Assembly: GCA_964475115.1 (NCBI GenBank)
Contig: CAYYVJ010000041.1
Coordinates: forward strand, 1-17,784
Direction of reading: 5' to 3'
Length of the DNA: 17,784 bases
Origin: CAYYVJ01 sp964475115
GTDB lineage: Bacteria; Bacillota; Clostridia; Lachnospirales; Lachnospiraceae
Below are positions 1 through 7,162 of the stretch, one piece after another. The stretch's first letter is position 1. Every line of letters starts with the position of its first letter. Position numbers and translations under genes: made by a program. Below the pieces are notes generated by a model. The model ran no database searches. It had not been told where the DNA came from and was given only the letters and a program-made list of their open reading frames with translations.

Positions 1-1166
1 GATTAATTGATTGCGCAGGTCTTAGATTACAAGAAGCAACAGATGCTTTAAATGGTTTTGGTGAGATTTATTTATCTCAAACATTAGCATCCGGTGTAAT
101 TCCACAGGTCACAGGAATTTTTGGTATTTGTGGTGGTGGCTTAGCTGTTATTCCGACTTTGACAGATTTTACTTTTATGGAAGAAAAAAATGCAAAACTT
201 TTTGTGAATTCTCCAAATGCGTTAAATGGAAATGAAGTTTCAAAACTTGATACGACTTCTGCTAAATTTCAAAGTGAAGAGGTAGGTATTGTTGATGCTG
301 TTGGCAGTGAAGATGAAATTCTTTCCGAGATCAGACAATTGATATCTGTTATTCCAGCAAATAATGAAGATGATATGTCATATGATGAGTGTAATGATGA
401 TTTAAATCGTCTATGTGAAAACATTGAAAACGCTGTTGGTGACACTAAAATAGCTTTATCTCAAATTTCGGACAATCATTTTTTCTTTGAAACAAAAAGA
501 CATTACGCAAAAGATATGGTGACGGGTTTTATTCGCCTTAATGGAATCACTGTGGGTGCAATAGCAAACCGTAAAGAAATTTATGATGAAAATGGAACAA
601 TTACGGATAAGTATGACGGAAGATTATCTTCAAAAGCTTCTGAAAAAGCTGCAGAATTCGTAAATTTTTGTGATGCCTTTAGTATTCCTATACTTACTTT
701 AACAAATGTAAATGGCTATAAGGCAACGATAGATGATGAAAAGAATATTGCAAGAGCAGTAGCTAAACTAACCTATGCATTTGCTAATGCTACAGTAGCA
801 AAAGTAAATGTAATTATTGGAGAAGCGTTAGGAAGCTCTTATGTGGTGATGAATAGTAAATCGATTGGGGCAGATGTTGTTTTGGCTTGGGAAGGTTCAT
901 CGATTGGAATGATGGATGCAAAAGAAGCTGTAAAAATAATGTATGCAGAAGAAATAAAAGAATCAGGAGATAATATAGCATTTTTAGAAGAAAAAACGAG
1001 GGAATATGCTTCTTTACAATCCAGTGCCGAATCAGCAGCTAGCAGAGGATATGTGGATGATATTATTAAAGCAAAGGATTCTAGAAAATATATTATAGGT
1101 GCATTTGAAATGCTATTTACAAAGAGAGAGGACCGTCCACGCAAAAAGCATGGATGTGTTTTATAA
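1..1166 (+). CDS. Acyl-CoA carboxyltransferase subunit (12S / MmdA-like), 5'-truncated
   Basis: This is the C-terminal 387 codons of a biotin-dependent carboxyltransferase. The reading frame is open from base 3, so the true start lies upstream, probably about 100 codons away by family length (around 470-520 residues). The opening codons match the family's N-terminal crotonase-fold half (LIDCAGLRLQEATDAL, then SGVIPQVTGIFGICGGG at an oxyanion-hole position). The second half carries AVAKLTYAFANATVAKVNVI, then GSSYVVMNSKSIGADVVLAW. The C-terminus (GYVDDII then KKHGCVL) is typical of MmdA/12S proteins. The family moves carboxyl from carboxybiotin to an acyl-CoA such as propionyl- or acetyl-CoA, or the reverse. 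The canonical DVPGF and GGAY motifs are replaced by TNVNGY and GSSY, so substrate choice is uncertain. Biotin carrier and 5S-like genes downstream support a transcarboxylase role. Confidence is high for the family and moderate for the acyl-CoA used. Confidence 0.9.
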   Translation, partial: LIDCAGLRLQEATDALNGFGEIYLSQTLASGVIPQVTGIFGICGGGLAVIPTLTDFTFMEEKNAKLFVNSPNALNGNEVSKLDTTSAKFQSEEVGIVDAVGSEDEILSEIRQLISVIPANNEDDMSYDECNDDLNRLCENIENAVGDTKIALSQISDNHFFFETKRHYAKDMVTGFIRLNGITVGAIANRKEIYDENGTITDKYDGRLSSKASEKAAEFVNFCDAFSIPILTLTNVNGYKATIDDEKNIARAVAKLTYAFANATVAKVNVIIGEALGSSYVVMNSKSIGADVVLAWEGSSIGMMDAKEAVKIMYAEEIKESGDNIAFLEEKTREYASLQSSAESAASRGYVDDIIKAKDSRKYIIGAFEMLFTKREDRPRKKHGCVL

Positions 1167-1177
1167 GAGGTGAATAT

Positions 1178-1423
1178 ATGATATTTAAAGGCATCTCAAA
1201 TTTATTTGGAAAAGGTAATTCAGAAGACAAGGCTGAGGCAAAAGTATTAGCTCCAGTAGACGATACATTTGCTCAAATTGAAAAAAGAGAAGAATTAGTA
1301 GATGACTATCAATTAGTAGCTGTAATTACAGCTGCAATTGCTGCATCTTTAGGTGATAAGGCGGAAGGTTTCGTAGTAAGATCTATTAAGCGAGCAAAAA
1401 CTAGTACTTGGAAAAATGTATAA
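1178..1423 (+). CDS. Small OadG-like (decarboxylase gamma/delta C-terminal) protein
   Basis: An 81-residue protein. I chose the ATG at 1178 because AGAGGTG sits just upstream at 1166-1172; an in-frame ATG at 1154 lies inside the previous gene and lacks a comparable site. The C-terminal half (residues 46-78, LVAVITAAIAASLG then FVVRSIKRAKTSTWK) resembles the conserved tail of OadG/MmdD subunits of sodium-pumping decarboxylases. The N-terminal transmembrane helix of OadG is absent: residues 1-43 are mostly charged. In that respect it resembles the short MmdE (epsilon) subunit, which is itself related to the MmdD tail. It sits between the 12S-like and biotin-carrier genes with gaps of 11 and 21 bases, so it is probably translated with them. 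By inference it is an assembly or stabilising subunit of a soluble complex. Confidence 0.7.
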   Translation: MIFKGISNLFGKGNSEDKAEAKVLAPVDDTFAQIEKREELVDDYQLVAVITAAIAASLGDKAEGFVVRSIKRAKTSTWKNV

Positions 1424-1444
1424 AGAAAATGGAGGAAATTATTA

Positions 1445-1849
1445 ATGAAAACTTATACAATTACTGTTAATGGAATCGCATATCATGTAACGGTGGAAGA
1501 AGGAACAAGGAGTGCGGCATCTATTCCAGTTGTACCTACGTCACCAGTAATACAGGCTGCAGCTACACCAGTTGTAGCACCTGCGCCTGCCCAAGCGCCA
1601 ACACCGGTAGCAGAAACAGCAAGTGGAGCAAAAGGTTCTAAAACTGTAGAGGCTCCAATGCCTGGAAAGATTATTTCTGTTTCTGCAAAGGTTGGACAGA
1701 CAGTGAAAAAAGGTGAAGTACTTTTAATATTAGAGGCAATGAAGATGGAAAATGAAATTACAGCAACTGAGGATGGAACAATTGCTAGTATTGAAGTAAC
1801 TGCTGGCAACTCTGTAAATCCAGGTCAAACATTAGTAACATTAAATTAG
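1445..1849 (+). CDS. Biotin carboxyl carrier protein (1.3S-like)
   Basis: A 134-residue biotinyl carrier. It has a short N-terminal strand region (1-20), a flexible Ala/Pro-rich linker (about 22-60: many A, P and V residues) and a C-terminal biotinyl/lipoyl domain (about 66-134). The biotinylation motif EAMKMENE places the modified lysine at K100, with the APMPGKI motif before it. It carries carboxybiotin between the 12S-like and 5S-like subunits encoded on either side. The layout matches the 1.3S subunit of propionibacterial transcarboxylase and the MmdC/GcdC carriers. The start is supported by GGAGG nine bases upstream. The linker is unusually Ala/Pro-rich for this A+T-rich genome, as expected for a swinging arm. 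Confidence 0.93.
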   Translation: MKTYTITVNGIAYHVTVEEGTRSAASIPVVPTSPVIQAAATPVVAPAPAQAPTPVAETASGAKGSKTVEAPMPGKIISVSAKVGQTVKKGEVLLILEAMKMENEITATEDGTIASIEVTAGNSVNPGQTLVTLN

Positions 1850-1860
1850 GAGGAAGATAA

Positions 1861-3267
1861 ATGTCAGATAAAAGACCGATTAAGATTACTGAGACGGTTT
1901 TACGTGATGCACACCAGTCCTTAATAGCTACAAGAATGACAACGGATGAAATGCTTCCTATTATTACTAAGATGGATCAGGTTGGCTATCATTCAGTAGA
2001 GTGTTGGGGCGGAGCAACATTTGACGCATCACTTAGATTTTTAAAAGAAGATCCATGGGAAAGACTTAGGAAACTAAGAGCAGGATTTAAAAATACAAAA
2101 TTACAAATGCTATTTAGAGGACAAAACATATTAGGCTATCGCCATTATGCAGATGATGTAGTAGAATATTTTGTTCAAAAATCTATTTCAAATGGTATTG
2201 ATATTATTAGAATCTTTGATGCACTAAATGATATGAGGAATCTTGAAACTGCGGTTAAAGCTACAAACAAAGAGCAAGGTCATGCACAAATAGCAATTTC
2301 TTATACATTAGGGGATGCATATACCACAGATTATTATGTAAGCTTAGCGAAACAAATTGAAAGCATTGGGGCAGATTCTATTTGTATTAAAGATATGGCA
2401 GGCTTATTACTTCCATATGAAGCAACTAACTTAGTTACAGAACTAAAAAGTGCTGTAAAAATTCCTATTCAAATGCATACTCATTATACGAGTGGAGTTG
2501 GAAGTATGACTTACTTAAAGTCAGTGGAAGCAGGAGCAGATGTTATTGATACTGCTATTTCTCCATTTGCATTGGGTACTAGTCAGCCAGCAACAGAAGT
2601 TATGGTAGAAACCTTTAAAGGAACTTTATATGATACAGGTTATGATCAAAAGTTATTGGCTGAAATAGCAGATTATTTTAGACCAATTAAAGAACAAGCA
2701 TTAGAGAAAAAAATACTTAATCCGAAAATGTTGGGTGTTGATATAAAAACATTACTCTATCAAGTTCCTGGGGGAATGTTATCAAATTTAGTATCACAAT
2801 TGAAAGAGCAAAATGCAGAAGATAAGTATTATGATGTTTTAGCTGAAATACCAAGAGTTCGTAAAGATTTTGGAGAGCCACCATTAGTTACTCCTTCAAG
2901 TCAGATCGTTGGAACTCAGGCAGTATTAAACGTATTATCTGGTGAACGTTATAAGATGATTACAAAGGAAAGTAAAGCGATTCTTAGGGGAGAATATGGA
3001 CAGACAGCTAAGCCTTTCAATCCTGATGTGCAGAAAAAAGCAATTGGTGAGGATACACCTATTACTGTAAGACCTGCTGATTTATTAGAACCTGAATTAA
3101 AGAAAATTGAAACAGAAATGGCTGAATGGAAAGAACAAGATGAAGATATTTTAACATATGCCTTATTCCCACAGGTTGCCATTGACTTCTTTAAATACAG
3201 AACAGCACAAAAGACAAAAGTAGATGCTACTTTTGCTAATGTGGAAAGCAAGGCTTACCCAGTTTAA
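1861..3267 (+). CDS. Pyruvate/oxaloacetate carboxyltransferase (transcarboxylase 5S-like, OadA catalytic part)
   Basis: A 468-residue TIM-barrel carboxyltransferase of the HMG-CoA lyase-like/OadA/5S family, followed by a conserved carboxylase helical domain (about 300-450). It moves carboxyl between carboxybiotin and pyruvate, giving oxaloacetate or the reverse. Metal-site residues are visible: D16 in VLRDAHQS, K177 in SICIKDMAG (the carbamylated lysine in relatives) and H206/H208 in QMHTHYTSG. It lacks the C-terminal biotin domain of full OadA (about 590 residues), because the biotin carrier is a separate upstream gene. The length is close to the propionibacterial 5S subunit. Start: AGGAGGA overlaps the stop of the upstream gene and lies six bases before this ATG. 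It is the last gene of the operon, followed by a terminator hairpin. A soluble oxaloacetate decarboxylase role cannot be excluded. Confidence 0.92.
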   Translation: MSDKRPIKITETVLRDAHQSLIATRMTTDEMLPIITKMDQVGYHSVECWGGATFDASLRFLKEDPWERLRKLRAGFKNTKLQMLFRGQNILGYRHYADDVVEYFVQKSISNGIDIIRIFDALNDMRNLETAVKATNKEQGHAQIAISYTLGDAYTTDYYVSLAKQIESIGADSICIKDMAGLLLPYEATNLVTELKSAVKIPIQMHTHYTSGVGSMTYLKSVEAGADVIDTAISPFALGTSQPATEVMVETFKGTLYDTGYDQKLLAEIADYFRPIKEQALEKKILNPKMLGVDIKTLLYQVPGGMLSNLVSQLKEQNAEDKYYDVLAEIPRVRKDFGEPPLVTPSSQIVGTQAVLNVLSGERYKMITKESKAILRGEYGQTAKPFNPDVQKKAIGEDTPITVRPADLLEPELKKIETEMAEWKEQDEDILTYALFPQVAIDFFKYRTAQKTKVDATFANVESKAYPV

Positions 3268-3301
3268 AAGGACTTGAATGATTTTAAGTTTTGTATAAAT
3301 A

Positions 3302-3345
3302 AAAATAGCGCTTAGAAAACTCTAAGTGCTATTTTATTTATTTTA
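3302..3345 (+). terminator. Rho-independent terminator after the transcarboxylase operon
   Basis: A 15-base arm (3302-3316, AAAATAGCGCTTAGA) pairs with 3321-3335 (TCTAAGTGCTATTTT) around a four-base AAAC loop, with a single G-U pair. It is followed by a T-rich stretch. It lies 34 bases after the 5S-like stop codon and separates that operon from the RpiR gene. Confidence 0.85.
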
Positions 3346-3348
3346 TGA

Positions 3349-3443
3349 TATAATATACGCGTATAAGCAGAGGCAAGTGGATAAATAAGTTTTTGAGGCT
3401 CTGCTCATTCTAATTCTTATAATACGGGGCGAGTGACATCGAT
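3349..3443 (+). promoter_or_regulatory. Candidate promoter and leader region of the RpiR gene
   Basis: Two perfect TATAAT hexamers lie upstream of the RpiR gene, at 3349-3354 and 3418-3423. Neither has a convincing -35 at 17 bases: the second has TTGAGG at 3393-3398 with a 19-base spacer. Between them a 7-base inverted repeat (AGCAGAG 3366-3372, CTCTGCT 3399-3405) could be a hairpin or regulator site. A promoter is expected here because the previous operon ends at a strong terminator, but which hexamer is used is a guess. Confidence 0.4.
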
Positions 3444-4358
3444 ATGGATAATATTTTAATGAGACGAATAGAAGGAAATACTAAAAAATTCAGTAAGGGA
3501 CAAAAACTTATCCTGAGTTATATTACAGAGCATTACGATAAGGCCGCTTTCTTAACTGCGGCAAAGTTGGGAAAGGTTGTAGGGGTAAGTGAGTCAACGG
3601 TAGTTAGATTTGCAACCTTGCTTGGATACAGTGGATACCCTGAGTTTCAAAAGGCACTAGAAGAATATGTGCTTCATAAATTAAATTCAGTACAAAGAGT
3701 AGAGATTGCTTCAGATGCCATGGCTAAATCTGGTGTATTATCAACGATTTTACAGTCTGATGCAGAAAAAATAAAAATCACTTTAGATACGATAGATCGT
3801 CTAGCGTTTGATGAGGCTGTAAAAACGATTTTACATTCAAAAACAGTATATGTAGTTGGAATTAGAAGTTGTGCACCTTTAGCAAGCTTTTTAGGATTTT
3901 ACTTAAATTTATTATTTGATGACGTAAGACTTTTGCAAACAAGTAATTCGAGTGAACTATTTGAGCAGATGCTTCGAATTAGCAGTGAAGATGTGATTAT
4001 TGGAATTAGTTTTCCACGTTATTCCGTTCGAACACTAAAAGCATTAGAGTTTGCTAATAACCGAAATGCAAAAGTGATAACAATAACAGATAGCAAGAAT
4101 TCACCTATGACTTTATATTCATCTTGCAATCTATTAGCGAAGAGTGATATGGCATCTATTGTAGATTCCCTTGTAGCACCTTTAAGTGTAATAAATGCAT
4201 TAATCGTTGCTTTGTGTTTGAAGAAGCAGACTAATGTCATTGATACTTTGGAAAATTTAGAGCAAATATGGGATGAATATCAAGTATATAATAATGATGA
4301 AATTAATTTAATCAGTAATAATCAGATAAAGATAAAATTTCAAGAGTTTGAGAAATAA
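3444..4358 (+). CDS. MurR/RpiR family transcriptional regulator
   Basis: A 304-residue regulator. It has an N-terminal RpiR-type helix-turn-helix domain (about 1-77), with AAKLGKVVGVSESTVVRFAT as the core and YSGYPEFQKAL after it. A SIS phosphosugar-binding domain follows (about 128-260: TVYVVGIRSCAPLASFLGFY, then DVIIGISFPRYSVRTLKAL and VITITDS). Such proteins usually sense sugar phosphates and control sugar or cell-wall amino-sugar genes. No sugar gene is adjacent; the next gene, 12 bases downstream, is a flavoprotein, so its targets cannot be read from context. The ATG at 3444 follows a GGGGCGAG site; an in-frame ATG at 3462 is possible. The Asn/Ile/Lys-rich tail after about residue 275 lies beyond the SIS fold. 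Confidence 0.9.
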   Translation: MDNILMRRIEGNTKKFSKGQKLILSYITEHYDKAAFLTAAKLGKVVGVSESTVVRFATLLGYSGYPEFQKALEEYVLHKLNSVQRVEIASDAMAKSGVLSTILQSDAEKIKITLDTIDRLAFDEAVKTILHSKTVYVVGIRSCAPLASFLGFYLNLLFDDVRLLQTSNSSELFEQMLRISSEDVIIGISFPRYSVRTLKALEFANNRNAKVITITDSKNSPMTLYSSCNLLAKSDMASIVDSLVAPLSVINALIVALCLKKQTNVIDTLENLEQIWDEYQVYNNDEINLISNNQIKIKFQEFEK

Positions 4359-4370
4359 GCGAGGAATCAA

Positions 4371-5603
4371 ATGGGTAAAGTACTAATAATTGGTGGTGGA
4401 GCAGCTGGTATGTTTGCTTCTATATCTGCCGCAAGAAATGGTCATGAAGCACATGTATATGAAAAAAATGAAAAGTTAGGAAAAAAGCTTTTTATCACTG
4501 GAAAAGGAAGATGTAATATAACGAATGCTTGTGATATGGAGACTTTATTTGAACATGTGATTTCTAATTCTAAATTTTTATATAGCGCATTTTATGGATT
4601 TAATAATTATGATATGATAGATTTTCTTAATGAAATTGGATTAAAAACTAAAATTGAAAGAGGAGGAAGAGTTTTTCCAGAATCAGATAAATCCTCCGAT
4701 GTAATTAGAGTTTTACAAAATGAGATGTCACGCTTGGGCGTCAAAATACATTTTGGACAAGTGGTTCAACAAGTTTTGACTAAAAATAAAAGTTTTTTAG
4801 GAATTGAACTTAAAAATAGTGAAAAAATATATGGTGATGGTTTAATTATCGCAACAGGTGGAATTTCATATAGTACTACTGGATCCACAGGTGATGGATA
4901 TAAGTTTGCTAAGAAGATGGGGCATACTATAACCGACCTTGCACAAGGATTGGTTCCGTTTAACGTAAAAGAACCATGGATAAAAGAGTTACAAGGGCTT
5001 TCTTTGAAGAACATACGAGTTACTATTTTCCAAGATAAAAAAGAATTGTATAGTGATTTTGGGGAAATGTTGTTCACTCATTTTGGTGTAAGTGGCCCTG
5101 TTATTATAAGTGCAAGTAGCCATGTGACAAAACAAATAGCAAAAGAACCTTTATCTCTTAAGATAGATTTAAAAGCTTCTTTAACAGAAGAGCAGCTTGA
5201 TGCAAGACTTTTACGTGAATTTGAGTCAAATAAAAACAAACAATTTAAAAATATTTTGGATACTTTGCTTCCTAAAAAAATGAATCCAATTATGCTAGAT
5301 TATATTGGGATTTCACCAGAGAAGCAAGTAAATGCAATTTCAAAAGAAGAGAGAAAACAAATAATTAAAGGTATGAAAGATTTTAGGTTGACTTTACTAA
5401 GTCTTAGAGAGCTAAGAGAGGCCATTATAACTAGAGGCGGAGTTTCGGTGAAAGATATTAATCCATCTACTATGGAATCAAAGCAAATTAAAAATGTACA
5501 CTTTGCAGGAGAAGTAATGGATTTGGATGCTTTAACAGGTGGTTTCAATTTACAGATTGCATGGTCAACTGCTTATGCGGCAGGTGACCATATTCTATCA
5601 TGA
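4371..5603 (+). CDS. HI0933/YhiN-family FAD-dependent oxidoreductase (BaiN-like)
   Basis: A 410-residue flavoprotein. It has an N-terminal Rossmann dinucleotide motif (VLIIGGGAAGMFA, residues 4-16) followed by EKNEKLGKKLFITGKGRCNITN (30-52), the hallmark of the HI0933/YhiN family. The IIATGG motif lies mid-protein and the C-terminal GGFNLQIAWSTAYAAG completes the FAD site. It is probably cytosolic; no signal peptide or membrane segment is seen. Members are poorly characterised. BaiN of this family was linked to bile-acid 7-dehydroxylation in gut clostridia, but that cannot be inferred here. The gene is 12 bases after the RpiR gene and 34 bases before cmk. Flavoproteins of this family commonly lie next to cmk in clostridia. 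The start is supported by a GCGAGGA site. Confidence 0.9.
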   Translation: MGKVLIIGGGAAGMFASISAARNGHEAHVYEKNEKLGKKLFITGKGRCNITNACDMETLFEHVISNSKFLYSAFYGFNNYDMIDFLNEIGLKTKIERGGRVFPESDKSSDVIRVLQNEMSRLGVKIHFGQVVQQVLTKNKSFLGIELKNSEKIYGDGLIIATGGISYSTTGSTGDGYKFAKKMGHTITDLAQGLVPFNVKEPWIKELQGLSLKNIRVTIFQDKKELYSDFGEMLFTHFGVSGPVIISASSHVTKQIAKEPLSLKIDLKASLTEEQLDARLLREFESNKNKQFKNILDTLLPKKMNPIMLDYIGISPEKQVNAISKEERKQIIKGMKDFRLTLLSLRELREAIITRGGVSVKDINPSTMESKQIKNVHFAGEVMDLDALTGGFNLQIAWSTAYAAGDHILS

Positions 5604-5637
5604 ATCAAACGATCAAAAGAGGAACGGAGATAAAAGG

Positions 5638-6309
5638 ATGAGTTACAGTATAGCCATTGATGGACCTGCGGGGGCAGGAAAGAGTACAATTGCAAAAAAC
5701 TTGGCAAAAGAATTAGGTTATATTTATATAGATACGGGGGCTATGTATCGTGCGATGGCAGTTTTTTTTCTAAGAAAAGGAATTGACCATAGAAATGAAG
5801 TGGCTATTAAGAGTGCTTCCGAAGAGGTTAACATTAGTATTTCTTATGTAAACCAAGAGCAGCAAATTATATTAAATGGAGAAAATATTACATCTTTTCT
5901 ACGGACAGAGGAAGTTGGTAAAATGGCATCTTCCACTTCTGTATATCCAGTGGTAAGATTGAAGCTGGTAGAACTTCAAAGGCAGCTTGCAAAAAAAGAA
6001 AATGTAATTATGGATGGAAGAGATATTGGAACTTATGTACTTCCAGATGCAGATATAAAAATATATTTGACTGCCTCAGCAGAAGCGAGAGCAAATCGTA
6101 GATATATAGAATTATGTGAAAAAGGTGAGAAATGTAGTTTAGAAATAATAAAGGCAGATATAGAAGAGCGAGACCATAGAGATATGAATCGTGAGTTTGC
6201 TCCGTTAAAAAAAGCTGACGATGCAATAATCGTGGATTCTTCAGATTTGACAATTAAAGAGGTTACTGATACAATCTTTGGAATATGTAAAAATATTATA
6301 AGGAGTTAG
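5638..6309 (+). CDS. cmk: (d)CMP kinase
   Basis: A 223-residue cytidylate kinase that phosphorylates CMP and dCMP using ATP, for pyrimidine salvage and recycling. The P-loop GPAGAGKST is at residues 9-17, IDTGAMYRAM at 31-40, and MDGRDIGTYVLPDADIKIYL at 125-144. The LID-like REDHRD equivalent (EERDHRDMNREFAPL) follows. The length is normal for the short Cmk type. I chose the ATG at 5638 with GGAG at 5626-5629. The frame is open further upstream, but those starts lie inside the flavoprotein gene and would add a non-family extension. It ends two bases before ispH, whose ribosome binding site lies in its last codons, so the two are translationally linked. Confidence 0.96.
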   Translation: MSYSIAIDGPAGAGKSTIAKNLAKELGYIYIDTGAMYRAMAVFFLRKGIDHRNEVAIKSASEEVNISISYVNQEQQIILNGENITSFLRTEEVGKMASSTSVYPVVRLKLVELQRQLAKKENVIMDGRDIGTYVLPDADIKIYLTASAEARANRRYIELCEKGEKCSLEIIKADIEERDHRDMNREFAPLKKADDAIIVDSSDLTIKEVTDTIFGICKNIIRS

Positions 6310-6310
6310 A

Positions 6311-7162
6311 ATGGATATAAAATTAGCGAAAAGTGCAGGCTTTTGCTTTGGAGTGGAACGAGCTGTAAATACCGTGCATGAACAAATACAAAATGGTAAC
6401 AGTAAGATATATACCTATGGACCAATCATACACAATGATGAGGTAATAAAAGAACTACAAGAAAAAGGTGTAAAGGTTATAAAATCGGAAGAGGAATTAG
6501 TAGCTCTAAAGGAAGGAACTGTAATTATAAGATCTCATGGAGTTCCCCAATATATATATGATATTATTAAAAAGAATGGACTTGAGTTAATTGATGCAAC
6601 CTGTCCATATGTAAGAAAAATTCATAAAGTAGCGGAACGAGAGAGTGAAAATCAGAGAAAAATCCTTATTGTAGGAAATGAGAATCATCCTGAAGTAGAA
6701 GGGATTATTGGCTGGAGTAAATCAAATGCAATTGTTATTAGTTCAATTGAGGAAGCAAAAAAACTTGATTTACCACTTGACGAAAAATTATGCATCGTTG
6801 CCCAAACGACATTTCACTACAATAAGTTTCAAGATATAGTTGAAATTATTTCAAAAAAAGGTTATGATATAATTGTTTTAAACACAATTTGTAACGCAAC
6901 ACAAGAAAGACAGCTAGAAGCAAAAGAAATTGCTAAGCAAGTTGATGCAATGATTGTGATTGGTGACAAAAACAGTTCCAATACACAAAAGTTATATGAA
7001 ATATGCAAGAATGAATGTGAAAATACTTACTATATACAGACACTTGTTGATTTGGATTTGCAAGCATTGGCATCCATGGGTAGCGTAGGTATTACAGCAG
7101 GGGCTTCTACCCCAAACAATATAATCGAGGAGGTTCATACTAATGTCAGAGTTAAGTTTTGA
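6311..7162 (+). CDS. ispH: 4-hydroxy-3-methylbut-2-enyl diphosphate reductase
   Basis: A 283-residue IspH, the last enzyme of the MEP (non-mevalonate) isoprenoid pathway. It reduces HMBPP to IPP and DMAPP with a [4Fe-4S] cluster. The three cluster cysteines are visible: C12 (AGFCFGVERA), C98 (DATCPYV) and C194 (NTICNATQER). Substrate-site residues H41, H76 (RSHGVP), H126 and E128 (NHPEVEG) and the AQTT loop are present. It ends in the usual GASTPNNIIEEV. The last 20 bases overlap rpsA in a different frame, and its EEV codons hold the rpsA ribosome binding site. Some clostridia encode IspH and S1 as one fused protein; here they are separate. The presence of ispH means this organism makes isoprenoids by the MEP route. 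Confidence 0.97.
   Translation: MDIKLAKSAGFCFGVERAVNTVHEQIQNGNSKIYTYGPIIHNDEVIKELQEKGVKVIKSEEELVALKEGTVIIRSHGVPQYIYDIIKKNGLELIDATCPYVRKIHKVAERESENQRKILIVGNENHPEVEGIIGWSKSNAIVISSIEEAKKLDLPLDEKLCIVAQTTFHYNKFQDIVEIISKKGYDIIVLNTICNATQERQLEAKEIAKQVDAMIVIGDKNSSNTQKLYEICKNECENTYYIQTLVDLDLQALASMGSVGITAGASTPNNIIEEVHTNVRVKF
7127..7133 (+). promoter_or_regulatory. rpsA ribosome binding site inside ispH
   Basis: GAGGAGG ends nine bases before the rpsA ATG and lies in the ispH codons for Ile-Glu-Glu-Val. It fixes the rpsA start and implies translational coupling. Confidence 0.85.

Noticed and set aside
839..1144. Minus-strand open frame inside the 12S-like gene, and similar opposite-strand frames elsewhere
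   Set aside because: They lie wholly within well-supported genes, have no family features and no plausible ribosome binding site, so they are shadows.
5539..5637. Longer N-terminus for cmk beginning inside the flavoprotein gene
   Set aside because: The extension is not family-like, and the ATG at 5638 has GGAG at the right distance followed directly by the conserved strand and P-loop.
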